NCBI GenBank assembly: GCA_959596515.1
Contig: CAUFXR010000019.1
Coordinates: 1-32,938 of the forward strand
Direction: 5' to 3'
DNA length: 32,938 nt
Source of the DNA: an uncultured Oscillospiraceae bacterium
GTDB lineage: Bacteria; Bacillota; Clostridia; Oscillospirales; Acutalibacteraceae
Part shown: positions 16,580 to 24,143 of the stretch, piece by piece
Layout: every line of letters starts with the position of its first letter
Numbering within the stretch: the stretch's first letter is position 1
Position numbers and translations under genes: made by a program
Notes under the pieces: model-generated
Database searches by the model: none
Told to the model about the DNA's origin: nothing
Seen by the model: only the letters and a program-made list of their open reading frames with translations

Positions 16580-16903
16580 TTAAACCTTCTCGTACCGCTC
16601 TACGTTCAGGACAAACACGGTGGCGCCGCCCACAGTGACCTGCACCGGGAACGCAGAGTACATACCCACATCCGCCGTGGTGGTACTGGGAACGATTTGG
16701 GTCCGCTTACTGCTTTTTTCCGCGATAACCTCCATGACCTTATCCACCTGCTCGTCTTCCACACCGGTTAAAAATGTGGTGTTTCCCGCCATAAGGAAGC
16801 CGCCTGTGGTGGCCAGTTTCGTTACCTGGAATCCATTTCTAGTCAACGCGCTGGAAACCGCCGCGCTATCATCATTGCTTACAATCGCAAGTACTAACTT
16901 CAT
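16580..16903 (-). CDS. darA: Cyclic-di-AMP receptor DarA (PstA/YaaQ)
   Basis: This 107-residue PII-like protein matches YaaQ/DarA almost end to end. It begins MKLVLAIVSNDD, continues with LTRNGFQVTKLATTGGFL and GNTTFLTGVED, and ends with GGATVFVLNVERYEKV. Such proteins form trimers that bind c-di-AMP through the TTGGFL and T-loop regions. Their downstream targets are not settled. The gene keeps the YaaQ-HolB neighbourhood seen across Firmicutes, but the usual thymidylate kinase (tmk) and yaaR genes are missing here. Confidence 0.95.
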   Translation of the reverse strand: MKLVLAIVSNDDSAAVSSALTRNGFQVTKLATTGGFLMAGNTTFLTGVEDEQVDKVMEVIAEKSSKRTQIVPSTTTADVGMYSAFPVQVTVGGATVFVLNVERYEKV

Positions 16904-16954
16904 AGAGAAATCCCCCTATCTTAGTTGTTTCAAAGGGAAGGAAGCCTTCCTTCT

Positions 16955-18289
16955 TTATTTTAGCACTTTTGCCGAGGAAAAGCCATACCTAATTAGAAAC
17001 TCCGCCGCTTTTTCGGAAATGATCTCGCCTGGCATTACCACCGGTACCCCCGGGGGACAGGGACAGGCCGCCTGGGCCGCGATCCTGCCTACGGCCGCTT
17101 CTATCGGTACCTCCTCACTGGGGGAAAGCACCGCCTTTCTGGGGGAAACCGCCTGTTCCGGAATCGGTGGGATCCGACGTTCCATGGGAAGCGGCCTGTC
17201 AACAGGCAGGGAATCAATTGCCCGCTCCACCCTTTGAAAATCCTCCTCCGCATTGAATGGAGTGGGAATCAGCACCACAAACCCATCGTCGGCGTATTCC
17301 GGCTCCACACCGTATTCCCGAAACCTCTGGGCCGCCTCTTGTCCGACAAGACCGATTCTCGCGGTATTCAGGGTGATCCTGGTAGGATCTGTCAGGCCTT
17401 CCGGCAATCCAATTTCTTTCGTTTCCGCCAGTTTTTTGATCTTCGCAACCCGTTTCTCCAACTTTTGGAATGCGTCTTGCCCTTCCTCCTGAAGCCAGGC
17501 CCGGCACAAATCCAGAGAGGCCATCACCGGATAGGATGGACTGGTGGACCCAAACAGGCTCATGGCTTCCTTTACCCCTTCCAGGTAACGGCTGTCGTTA
17601 ATCTGAAGCCAGGCGCCGCCGGTCAACACCGGCAGGGTCTTATGAGCCGAACAAGCGGCCATGGAAGCCCCTAAATGGATCGGGTGGAGATTTTCCGTTA
17701 AATAACCCAGATGGGCGCCATGGGCGTTGTCTACCAACAAAGGTACCCCATATTCCTTACATACGCGGGAAATCCCTTGAATATCACAAATCACGCCGTA
17801 ATAATCCGGGCTGGTAAGGTAAACTCCTTTCGCCTCCGTAGTCTTCTCCAGGGCGTCTCGGACTCCCTCCGGCGTGACGCGTCCCGCCAGCCCCTCGTCT
17901 GCGTTGGGCTCCGGCATCACCCAAACAGGATCGATCCCCAAGAGCGCCATAGTATTCACCGCCGACCGGTGAATCACTCTTCCGCAAACCAGTTTTCCCC
18001 CGTTGGGCGCGGCTAAACGAAGCATTCCTTGGATACACAATGTACAGCCGCCAGACGATAATACACAAAGTAGTGTAGAAAATGCTTTTGCCGCGGCCTG
18101 CTCCGCTTTCAGGATACAGCCCTCCGCTTCAAACAGGCTGTCGGTATCCGGCAGCTCCGTGAAATCCAAATCGTATAAATTATATTTTGAAAAACTTTTT
18201 GTATTTTTATGTCCCGGTGTATGAAAGGACGCGTACTTTTTCTTTTCATAATCCGTCAACGCGGTGTATAGAGGAGTTTCCAAAAACAT
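16955..18289 (-). CDS. PLP-dependent Orn/Lys/Arg decarboxylase-like enzyme (YaaO/SpeA family)
   Basis: A 444-residue fold-type I PLP enzyme of the short YaaO/SpeA-like group. FHTPGHKNTKSF near the N terminus and DLTELPDTDSLF-like sequence (here DLDFTELPDTDSLFEAEG) are typical. LLVDNAHGAHLG contains the PLP-contacting Asp and His, and ACSAHKTLPVLTGGAWL holds the Schiff-base lysine. Such proteins are annotated as arginine or lysine decarboxylases; the substrate here is unproven. An ATG at 18289 lies only 1 base after GGAGG, whereas the TTG two codons later (18283, METPLYTAL) has ideal spacing and matches the family start, so 18283 may be the real start. It leads the operon with darA, holB and ricT, the place yaaO holds in Bacillus. 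Confidence 0.88.
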   Translation of the reverse strand: MFLETPLYTALTDYEKKKYASFHTPGHKNTKSFSKYNLYDLDFTELPDTDSLFEAEGCILKAEQAAAKAFSTLLCVLSSGGCTLCIQGMLRLAAPNGGKLVCGRVIHRSAVNTMALLGIDPVWVMPEPNADEGLAGRVTPEGVRDALEKTTEAKGVYLTSPDYYGVICDIQGISRVCKEYGVPLLVDNAHGAHLGYLTENLHPIHLGASMAACSAHKTLPVLTGGAWLQINDSRYLEGVKEAMSLFGSTSPSYPVMASLDLCRAWLQEEGQDAFQKLEKRVAKIKKLAETKEIGLPEGLTDPTRITLNTARIGLVGQEAAQRFREYGVEPEYADDGFVVLIPTPFNAEEDFQRVERAIDSLPVDRPLPMERRIPPIPEQAVSPRKAVLSPSEEVPIEAAVGRIAAQAACPCPPGVPVVMPGEIISEKAAEFLIRYGFSSAKVLK

Positions 18290-18307
18290 CCCTCCGATTT
18301 TTTGTAT

Positions 18308-18335
18308 TTGACAAACCCATAAAATCCATTATAGT
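18308..18335 (+). promoter_or_regulatory. Promoter of the structured leader and small OadB-motif gene
   Basis: TTGACA (18308-18313), 16 bases, TATAGT (18330-18335). It is divergent from the PLP enzyme gene. A second TATAAT (18393-18398) without a good -35 lies closer to the folded region. Confidence 0.6.
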
Positions 18336-18410
18336 AATAAGTATCGGCGGTTTCAGGGATTTGTCATCCGTTTAAAAGCAAAAGAGACAGCTTATAATAG
18401 TTTAAGTGGT

Positions 18411-18560
18411 AAAATCAAAGCTGAGTGGAAAAAACAGCTTCACTGAAGCTATGACAAAATCAGGCGGGCTCTCCGCGGGGAAAGCGAAGCTTTCGACGGG
18501 AGCTAAAGGCCCGTCGGGATGGCGAAAACCCAGTCTAATAGAGCAGGAACCAAAGCGTGA
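18411..18560 (+). promoter_or_regulatory. Structured RNA leader, riboswitch candidate
   Basis: Between promoter and start codon lies a run of local hairpins. They are AGCTTC/GAAGCT (18436-18441/18445-18450), GCGG/CCGC (18464-18467/18473-18476), GAAAGC-GAA-GCTTTC (18480-18494), GACGGG/CCCGTC (18495-18500/18510-18515, loop AGCTAAAGG), and GGG/CCC (18516-18518/18529-18531, loop ATGGCGAAAA). Upstream AGCTGAGTG (about 18419-18427) could pair with CACT..AGCT instead, giving an alternative fold. There is no U-tailed terminator, so control, if any, would act on translation. I do not recognise a known riboswitch class by its core. Confidence 0.45.
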
Positions 18561-18605
18561 AACGCAGGGCCGAACAGGCAAAAAAACGAAAAGAGGTACG
18601 TTACG

Positions 18606-18881
18606 ATGGTTAAATTTCTTTGTAAGGTCGCCGGCATGGTGGCCGTCACGACTTTGATCCTAAAATTAGGCGAAGTCGTTTCCGAGCGCGTTTGCGGCAA
18701 ACAACACAGCATTAAAATCATCGGCAAGCCGAAAGAGGCCGGCAGCATCGGCATTATCGGCGGCGCCGACGGGCCGACCGCTATTTTCATTGCCGGCAGA
18801 GCGAATCCCCAGGCGGTTTCTAATGTGTTCGGCAGGCTCTCCAATGTGGTGAAATCCCGCTGGAATAAGCTTTGGGCTTAA
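18606..18881 (+). CDS. Small protein carrying the OadB signature loop
   Basis: A 91-residue protein starting at an ATG with AAGAGGTACG upstream. Residues about 4-22 form a hydrophobic, probably membrane-inserted helix. Residues about 46-63 read GSIGIIGGADGPTAIFIA, nearly the same as SVGIIGAADGPTAIMV in the full OadB of this window (21223-22356), where the loop belongs to the Na+ transport path. The remainder has no similarity to OadB and lacks its many helices, so this is not simply a broken oadB. The C terminus is basic (SRWNKLWA). The function is unknown; short proteins with this motif may be partners or decoys of Na+ pumps, which is speculation. Its leader looks folded. Confidence 0.65.
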   Translation: MVKFLCKVAGMVAVTTLILKLGEVVSERVCGKQHSIKIIGKPKEAGSIGIIGGADGPTAIFIAGRANPQAVSNVFGRLSNVVKSRWNKLWA

Positions 18882-18944
18882 GGGTTGCCCGCGCCGGGCT
18901 TTCGGGCGTGTTTCCAGCCGAGGTGTAAAGCGGAAAGCCTTTCG

Positions 18945-18975
18945 CACGAGGCATAACCCGTGGTTGTGCCTCGTG
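18945..18975. repeat. 14-bp hairpin with 3-nt loop
   Basis: CACGAGGCATAACC (18945-18958) pairs with 18962-18975 with one wobble. No T tract follows, so it is not a standard terminator. It lies about 65 bp after the small OadB-motif gene, at the start of a 670-bp gene-free stretch (18882-19551). Confidence 0.7.
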
Positions 18976-19274
18976 GCCAACGGCACGGTCTGCCGATTCC
19001 TATTTAATGACAAGCTCCCCTTCAACGAATTTTTTCATGAATTTGTTCACCGAAAGTTTCCGGAGCTGCGGCGGCCGAAGCAAAGGTCCGGGGTAATTCA
19101 GATGATATTTTAAATCCGCTTCCTGAAAGCAAACTGTTGGAGCGCGGAATATAGACAGGGGTTCGCACGAAAAATTCCGTTCGCGCAAAGGCTTCCGTAA
19201 GAATTTTTCGCTGAGAATAAACGCTCAGACAGATTTCGGGCGTTTTTTCAGGAGACAGTCAGACGTATATAGCG

Positions 19275-19305
19275 AAAAGTGCCGGCTCACTGCCGGCACT
19301 TTTTT
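19275..19305. terminator. Bidirectional intrinsic terminator
   Basis: AAAAGTGCCGGC (19275-19286) pairs perfectly with 19292-19303, with T tracts on both strands. It can end transcripts from the left (the small OadB-motif gene) and from the right (proS). A weaker AACGC/GCGTT hairpin with TTTTTT lies just before it (about 19220-19250). Confidence 0.88.
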
Positions 19306-19370
19306 GCTTTTCCACTCGCTAACCCCAACAAGCCTCTCCGCTAAGGTATAAAAGGCTTAAGAGGGTCCCC

Positions 19371-19488
19371 TTTCAGCGAATAAGTTTTCATGAGAAATAG
19401 AACAAGCTAACAGTAACCGTCAATACCATTTATCCGGTTACAGAACGAATTCGCCATACAAAAAGGAATCTCATATTTCTCGCTGAAA
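19371..19488. repeat. Nested inverted-repeat structure
   Basis: The right arm TATTTCTCGCTGAAA (19474-19488) is complementary to a left arm split by 12 bases, TTTCAGCGA (19371-19379) and GAGAAATA (19392-19399). Inside lies a second stem, GTAACCG (19413-19419) with CGGTTAC (19435-19441). No reading frame is apparent. It could be a structured RNA or a degenerate miniature element. The rest of 19306-19551 shows nothing I can name. Confidence 0.5.
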
Positions 19489-19551
19489 CCGGCCGGTATC
19501 GGTCTTCCTGCTTTCCAGTCTTACTAGGCCTGCCGGTTGTTCCATTTCGGA

Positions 19552-20988
19552 TTAATACGCCTTGCCCCAATACACCATGGTTTTGGCGGGCTTGCCGCAA
19601 CAAACGCAGGTATCCGACAGGTGTTCCTGTTCAAAAGGCATACAGCGGGAAGAAACTCCCACCTCTTCTTTGAGCTTTTCCTCACAGGCCTGGTCGCCGC
19701 ACCACATGGCCTTAATGAAGCCGGGTTTTTCGTCAGCGATCTTCTTCATTTCCCCCAGGCTGGTAGCAGTGTAAGTCATCTGCTCCCGGCGGGCCAGAGC
19801 CTTATCATACATACCCTGACGCACAGCTTCCAACAGCTCGGGAATTTTCGTCTCCAGCTCATCCAGCGAGACAAAGGTCTTTTCCCGGTTATCCCGGCGT
19901 ACCAGCACACACTGATTTTTCTCGATATCCTTGGGTCCTATCTCCAAACGAAGCGGTACGCCCTTCATTTCATACTGGCTGAACTTCCAGCCTGGGCTCT
20001 GCTCACTGTCATCCATCCGAACCCTGCAGATCTTCTTCAGTCTGGCCCGAAGCTCTTCGGCCTTTTCCAACACACCGGGTTTATGCTGGGCAATCGGAAT
20101 AATCATCACCTGAATCGGCGCCACAGCGGGAGGCAGAACCAATCCGTTATCGTCGCCGTGAGTCATGATAATGCCGCCGATGATGCGGGTAGACATACCC
20201 CAAGATGTCTGGTGAGGATACTGAGGCTTGTTTTCCTTATCCGTATAGGTGATCTCAAAAGCTTTTGCGAAGCCGTCGCCAAAATAATGGCTGGTACCGG
20301 ACTGGAGCGCCTTACCGTCGTGCATCAAGGCCTCGATGGTATAAGTGGCTTCCGCGCCGGCGAACTGCTCTTTTTCCGTCTTTCTGCCTTTTACCACCGG
20401 AATGGCAAGCTGCTTTTCGCAAAAATCCGCATAAACATTAAGCATACGCTCGGTCTCTTCCATAGCCTCCTGAGCGGTGGCGTGCATGGTGTGGCCTTCC
20501 TGCCAGTAGAATTCCACAGAACGGAGGAAGGGCCGAGTCGTCTTCTCCCAGCGGACTACAGAACACCATTGGTTATACAGCTTGGGCAGATCCCGCCAGG
20601 AATGAATGATATTTTTATAGTGGTCGCAGAACAGGGTCTCCGAGGTGGGGCGGACGCAGAGTCTCTCGGGGAGCTCCTCCTCGCCGCCGTGAGTCACCCA
20701 GGCTACCTCTGGCGCGAAGCCCTCCACGTGGTCTTTCTCCTTTTGAAGAAGACTCTCTGGGATAAACAGTGGCATCGCCACGTTTTCGTGGCCAAGCTCT
20801 TTAAACTCGCGGTCCAAAATATCCCGGATGTTTTCCCAAATGGCCCAGCCGTAGGGTTCGATGATCATACAACCCCGGACGCTGGAATAATCCATCAATT
20901 CCGCTTTTTTCACAATGTCCGTGTACCATTTGGCAAAGTCTTCCTCCATGGAGGTAATGGCTTCTACCATTTTTTTCTGTTCTGCCAT
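19552..20988 (-). CDS. proS: Prolyl-tRNA synthetase, type 3 (short, archaeal/eukaryal-like)
   Basis: This 478-residue class II aminoacyl-tRNA synthetase charges tRNA(Pro) with proline. FAKWYTDIVKKAELMDYSSVRG is the typical opening of the short ProRS form, with VRPTSETLFCDHY as motif 2 region and GVPLRLEIGPKDIEKNQ in the anticodon-binding part. The C-terminal zinc-ribbon-like CVCCGKPAKTMVYWGKAY ends in the conserved Tyr. It lacks the YbaK-type editing insert of the bacterial long form. GGAGTAATCAC precedes the ATG at 20988. It is the third gene of an oadB-oadG-proS unit; oadG ends only 6 bp upstream. Confidence 0.96.
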   Translation of the reverse strand: MAEQKKMVEAITSMEEDFAKWYTDIVKKAELMDYSSVRGCMIIEPYGWAIWENIRDILDREFKELGHENVAMPLFIPESLLQKEKDHVEGFAPEVAWVTHGGEEELPERLCVRPTSETLFCDHYKNIIHSWRDLPKLYNQWCSVVRWEKTTRPFLRSVEFYWQEGHTMHATAQEAMEETERMLNVYADFCEKQLAIPVVKGRKTEKEQFAGAEATYTIEALMHDGKALQSGTSHYFGDGFAKAFEITYTDKENKPQYPHQTSWGMSTRIIGGIIMTHGDDNGLVLPPAVAPIQVMIIPIAQHKPGVLEKAEELRARLKKICRVRMDDSEQSPGWKFSQYEMKGVPLRLEIGPKDIEKNQCVLVRRDNREKTFVSLDELETKIPELLEAVRQGMYDKALARREQMTYTATSLGEMKKIADEKPGFIKAMWCGDQACEEKLKEEVGVSSRCMPFEQEHLSDTCVCCGKPAKTMVYWGKAY

Positions 20989-20994
20989 GTGTGA

Positions 20995-21210
20995 TTACTC
21001 CTTTTTCTCGGTATTGTCGTCTTTCTTACGGTCAAAAGCCCTGCTCAAAATGAAAATCACCAGAAAAATCAGCACCATTACCACAAAGATGCCGACCATG
21101 CCCTCCAGCATCAGCCGCAGGGATCTCCAGATATCTTCCAAATCCACCGGGCCCAGGGCGCTGTGAAACGCCGTATCTAAAAAATTGTATAACGTCGTCA
21201 TTAACATCAT
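20995..21210 (-). CDS. OadG-like gamma subunit of a Na+-pumping decarboxylase
   Basis: A 71-residue single-pass membrane protein. Residues about 26-32 (LRLMLEGMVGIFVVMVLIF) contain the GMxGIF/GMxVVF pattern of OadG family helices, after a short N-terminal segment; a charged tail (FDRKKDDNTEKKE) follows on the cytoplasmic side. In oxaloacetate and methylmalonyl-CoA decarboxylases, gamma anchors the complex. AAGGAGGTAGGAAT before the ATG at 21210 fixes the start and overlaps the oadB stop region, so the two are translationally close. Confidence 0.75.
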   Translation of the reverse strand: MMLMTTLYNFLDTAFHSALGPVDLEDIWRSLRLMLEGMVGIFVVMVLIFLVIFILSRAFDRKKDDNTEKKE

Positions 21211-21222
21211 ATTCCTACCTCC

Positions 21223-22356
21223 TTACAGCAGGCCAAATGTGCGGGCCAGGGAAAGAATAATGCCGCCCGCTACTACGGAACCGATCTGTCCGGCCACATT
21301 GGCGCCAACCGCGTGCATCAAAAGATGATTCTGGTTGTCCTCTTTCAAAGCCATTTTCTGGATTACTCTGGCGCTCATGGGGAACGCGGAAATTCCGGCG
21401 CCGCCCACCATGGGATTGATCTTCTTGCCCTTGGGCAGGAAAACGTTCAGAAGCTTGGCAAACAGCACGCCGCCCATGGTGTCGAACACAAAGGCGAACA
21501 GGCCGAGAGCCATAATCAGCAGGGTGCCCCAGCTTAAGAACTGGTCCGCTTTCATCTGGAAAGCGATGGTGATGCCCAGGAAAATGGTGATCAGGTTGGC
21601 CAGAGGGCCTTGGGCCGCCTGAGACAGGTTTTCCAGCCGTCCGCACTCCCGGATCAGGTTACCGAACATCAAGAAGCCTACCAAAGCGATAGAATCCGGG
21701 GCAATCAGCCCGGCGATCAGGGTTACGATAATGGGGAACAAAATCTTCGTGGTCTTGGAAACCGACTTGGGATTGTAGGGCATACGGATCTGCCGTTCTT
21801 TTTTGGTAGTAACCAGCTTGATCGCTATGGGCTGGATGATCGGTACCAGCGCCATGTAAGAGTAAGCCGCCACGGTGATGGCGCCCTTATAGTCGCTGTT
21901 CAGCACCTGAGATACCATAATGGCGGTGGGGCCGTCTGCCGCTCCAATAATACCGACGGACATGGCGTCTTTCATCGGGAAGCCCAAAAGAACCGCCAGC
22001 ACGACAGCCATGAAAATACCGAACTGAGCGGCGCCGCCGAACAGCAGCATTTTAGGGTTGGAAAGCAGGGGGCCGAAATCGATCATGGCGCCGATGCCCA
22101 CGAACAGCATCAGAGGGAACGCCTCAGAGGCGCTGATGCCCACGTTGTAAAGCCACTGGATAATACCGCTGTCTCCCAGCACGCCGGTATCCGGCAGATT
22201 TACCAGAATGGCGCCAAAACCCATAGGAAGCAGCAAAGCCGGCTCATAATCTTTTTTAATGGCGAGCCAGATCAGAATACCGCCGATGATCCACATCACG
22301 GCCATAGGCCAGGTAATTCCCTGTACGCCATTGATCAAGAATGAAAAATCACCCAA
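21223..22356 (-). CDS. Na+-translocating decarboxylase beta subunit (OadB/GcdB/MmdB family)
   Basis: A 377-residue polytopic membrane protein with about nine to eleven helices. It couples decarboxylation of carboxybiotin to Na+ export. SVGIIGAADGPTAIMVSQVL (residues about 132-151) holds the Asp of the Na+ path. FGAILVNLPDTGVL, MIDFGPLLSNPK and GGAGISAFPMSARVIQK are further conserved stretches. The substrate-specific alpha subunit and biotin carrier are not in this window, so whether it serves oxaloacetate, methylmalonyl-CoA or glutaconyl-CoA is open. The start is TTG at 22356 with AAGGAGAG upstream. Confidence 0.93.
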   Translation of the reverse strand: MGDFSFLINGVQGITWPMAVMWIIGGILIWLAIKKDYEPALLLPMGFGAILVNLPDTGVLGDSGIIQWLYNVGISASEAFPLMLFVGIGAMIDFGPLLSNPKMLLFGGAAQFGIFMAVVLAVLLGFPMKDAMSVGIIGAADGPTAIMVSQVLNSDYKGAITVAAYSYMALVPIIQPIAIKLVTTKKERQIRMPYNPKSVSKTTKILFPIIVTLIAGLIAPDSIALVGFLMFGNLIRECGRLENLSQAAQGPLANLITIFLGITIAFQMKADQFLSWGTLLIMALGLFAFVFDTMGGVLFAKLLNVFLPKGKKINPMVGGAGISAFPMSARVIQKMALKEDNQNHLLMHAVGANVAGQIGSVVAGGIILSLARTFGLL

Positions 22357-22416
22357 AGAAATTCTCTCCTTTTCGTGTTGTAAACACCAGAATAGTTTAG
22401 AAACACATACAAATTT

Positions 22417-22445
22417 ATTATATAGAATGTTTTCCCAATTTTCAA
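22417..22445 (-). promoter_or_regulatory. Promoter of the oadB-oadG-proS unit
   Basis: On the minus strand TTGAAA (22440-22445), 17 bases, TATAAT (22417-22422). The leader before oadB is about 50 nt. The region between it and acpP (to about 22750) shows no gene. Confidence 0.75.
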
Positions 22446-22756
22446 CAGGAATTCAAAAAAAGCGTTCCGCCGGGAAAATTCCGACTTTCCTCGCCTTCTC
22501 ACGCTCTTTTTTCATTCTTCTCCTTCGTCCGGGAGAAAAAACGAAAAGGCCCCTGCCAAAATACGGGCTCTCACAAAAGCACGAACCCTCCTGCAAAGCT
22601 CAGGATTTTTCGCTGTCCCTTCCAGAGGGCATACTTATCTGAAGCGCGGCCCTTTCACACCCCATCCTATCCGCTCGCCGGAAAACCCGCTGGATTCCAG
22701 TTCCCGTTACCAGCGCCGGAGAAAACAGGGCCGCTCTTTCAAGAGGGATAAAAATA

Positions 22757-22794
22757 AAAAGCCGCCTTGCGGTAGAATCGACAAGGCGGCTTTT
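22757..22794 (-). terminator. Intrinsic terminator of acpP
   Basis: AAAAGCCGCCTTG (22757-22769) pairs perfectly with 22782-22794, with a T tract on the minus strand, 40 bp after the acpP stop. Confidence 0.9.
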
Positions 22795-22835
22795 GAATTT
22801 GCCGTTTTTAATTTTAGCCGTAAAAGCGGGCAAAC

Positions 22836-23066
22836 TTATTTCATATTTGCTTCGATGTATTTTACCAGCTGATCAACAGTCTTGATGTTCTCGATCTCCT
22901 CATCAGGAACCTCGATCTCAAATTCATCCTCAATGGACATCAGCAAATCCACGACATCCAGAGAATCCGCTTCCAAATCCTCAGAAAGGTTGGTGTCAGG
23001 AGTGATGGAATCCTCTTCCACATCAAACTGCTCGCTTAAAATCGCTTTCACCTTTTCTAATACCAT
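22836..23066 (-). CDS. acpP: Acyl carrier protein
   Basis: A 76-residue acidic helical protein that carries growing acyl chains on a phosphopantetheine arm in fatty acid synthesis. The attachment serine is in EADSLDVVDLLMSIEDEF (DSLD), at about residue 36, followed by the usual EVPDEEIENIKTVD. AGGAGGAATTATAAT before the ATG at 23066 gives a strong start. It stands alone, with its own promoter and terminator and without fab genes beside it. Confidence 0.97.
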   Translation of the reverse strand: MVLEKVKAILSEQFDVEEDSITPDTNLSEDLEADSLDVVDLLMSIEDEFEIEVPDEEIENIKTVDQLVKYIEANMK

Positions 23067-23186
23067 ATTATAATTCCTCCTAAAAAATAATCATTCTCCT
23101 GAACATGACATGGACAAATCAGATTTTTTCGTGTACAATCGAATTATACAGATGATTTCCCCTGCCATGCCAAACTCTATATCCAC

Positions 23187-23215
23187 ATCTTATTAGTAAA
23201 AATAAGCTTTGTCAA
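23187..23215 (-). promoter_or_regulatory. Promoter of acpP
   Basis: On the minus strand TTGACA (23210-23215), 17 bases, TAAGAT (23187-23192). The leader is about 115 nt. The aroE promoter on the other strand was not resolved. Confidence 0.65.
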
Positions 23216-23289
23216 TAACAAATTTCCAAATTTACAAATCTTCGGCAGTTTCTTCAAAAAAAACTACATAATTTTAAGGGGTGTATTCT

Positions 23290-24135
23290 ATGAGCCAAAA
23301 ACGTTACGCTGTCATCGGGCATCCGATCGGCCATACCATGTCTCCGTTTATCCACAAGCGCCTTTTCGAAATGCGAAACATCAACGCTGACTATAGCGTT
23401 TACGACATTCCCACTGAGGATCTTATCGGCAAGATCCAGGAGCTGAAGGCTCTGGATGGCTTTAATATCACCATTCCCCATAAACAGGCAATCATTCCTT
23501 TTTTGAAGCGGATGGACCAAAAAGCTTCCCTGTACCAATCAGTGAACACCGTTAAAAACACCGGCCGCCTGGAAGGCTACACCACGGATCCGGATGGATT
23601 TCTTTCCGCCCTGTGCCAAGCGGGAATTCCTCTGAAAGGCCGAGTGGTAATTTTGGGTACTGGCGGAGTCGCCCGCACCATGGCCTATGAAGCTACTATG
23701 GCCGGCTGCTTCGTGATGCTGGCAGTACGCCGGAAAAGCTTAAGCCACGCCGCTTCGCTTTCCGGGGCGATCCGCAACGACGTGCACAACGGCGATACGG
23801 AAACCTGCCGTTTGGATTGTCTCTCCGGCCACATTGATCTGCTGATCAACGCCACTCCGGTGGGCATGTATCCTCAGACAGACGAAATGCCTGTAGGCCG
23901 CGAAATTTTAGAAGACACGGAATATGTATTTGACGCGGTATACAATCCTATGGAGACCAAGCTTTTGAAAACCGCCAAAGAATGCGGCTGCAAGGTGCTG
24001 GGCGGCCTTTCCATGCTGGTTTGGCAGGCGGCGGCTTCCCACAAGATCTGGGACGGCTCTGAGTACACCTGCGATGAAATCACGGCGCTCTGCGAGGAAA
24101 CAAAGCAGGAGCTGCTTCGTGTTTTTCCGGAGTGA
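23290..24135 (+). CDS. aroE: Shikimate dehydrogenase
   Basis: This 281-residue NADPH-dependent enzyme reduces 3-dehydroshikimate to shikimate. VIGHPIGHTMSP near residue 8 is the substrate-binding SxS-type motif (here with Thr and Ser), FNITIPHKQ contains the catalytic Lys near residue 65, GTGGVARTMAYE is the nucleotide loop, and INATPVGMYPQ is conserved. The ATG at 23290 follows AAGGGGTG; an in-frame GTG at 23281 falls inside that ribosome binding site. It is the first gene of the aromatic operon and overlaps the region where aroK starts. Confidence 0.96.
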   Translation: MSQKRYAVIGHPIGHTMSPFIHKRLFEMRNINADYSVYDIPTEDLIGKIQELKALDGFNITIPHKQAIIPFLKRMDQKASLYQSVNTVKNTGRLEGYTTDPDGFLSALCQAGIPLKGRVVILGTGGVARTMAYEATMAGCFVMLAVRRKSLSHAASLSGAIRNDVHNGDTETCRLDCLSGHIDLLINATPVGMYPQTDEMPVGREILEDTEYVFDAVYNPMETKLLKTAKECGCKVLGGLSMLVWQAAASHKIWDGSEYTCDEITALCEETKQELLRVFPE

Positions 24136-24143
24136 TCGGCGGC

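Noticed and set aside
18503..18844. Minus-strand frame of 113 codons over the small OadB-motif gene
   Set aside because: No ribosome binding site; the plus-strand frame has one and carries a known motif.
19000..19188. Minus-strand frame of 62 codons in the gene-free stretch
   Set aside because: No ribosome binding site, no similarity, and it overlaps a 9-bp inverted repeat (GAAAAATTC at about 19167 and GAATTTTTC at about 19201).
19537..20994. Plus-strand open frame of 485 codons opposite proS
   Set aside because: It is antisense to a full-length ProRS with all motifs; its composition is His/Leu-rich and has no family match by eye.
22600..22833. Minus-strand frame of 77 codons between acpP and oadB
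   Set aside because: It runs through the acpP terminator and has no ribosome binding site.
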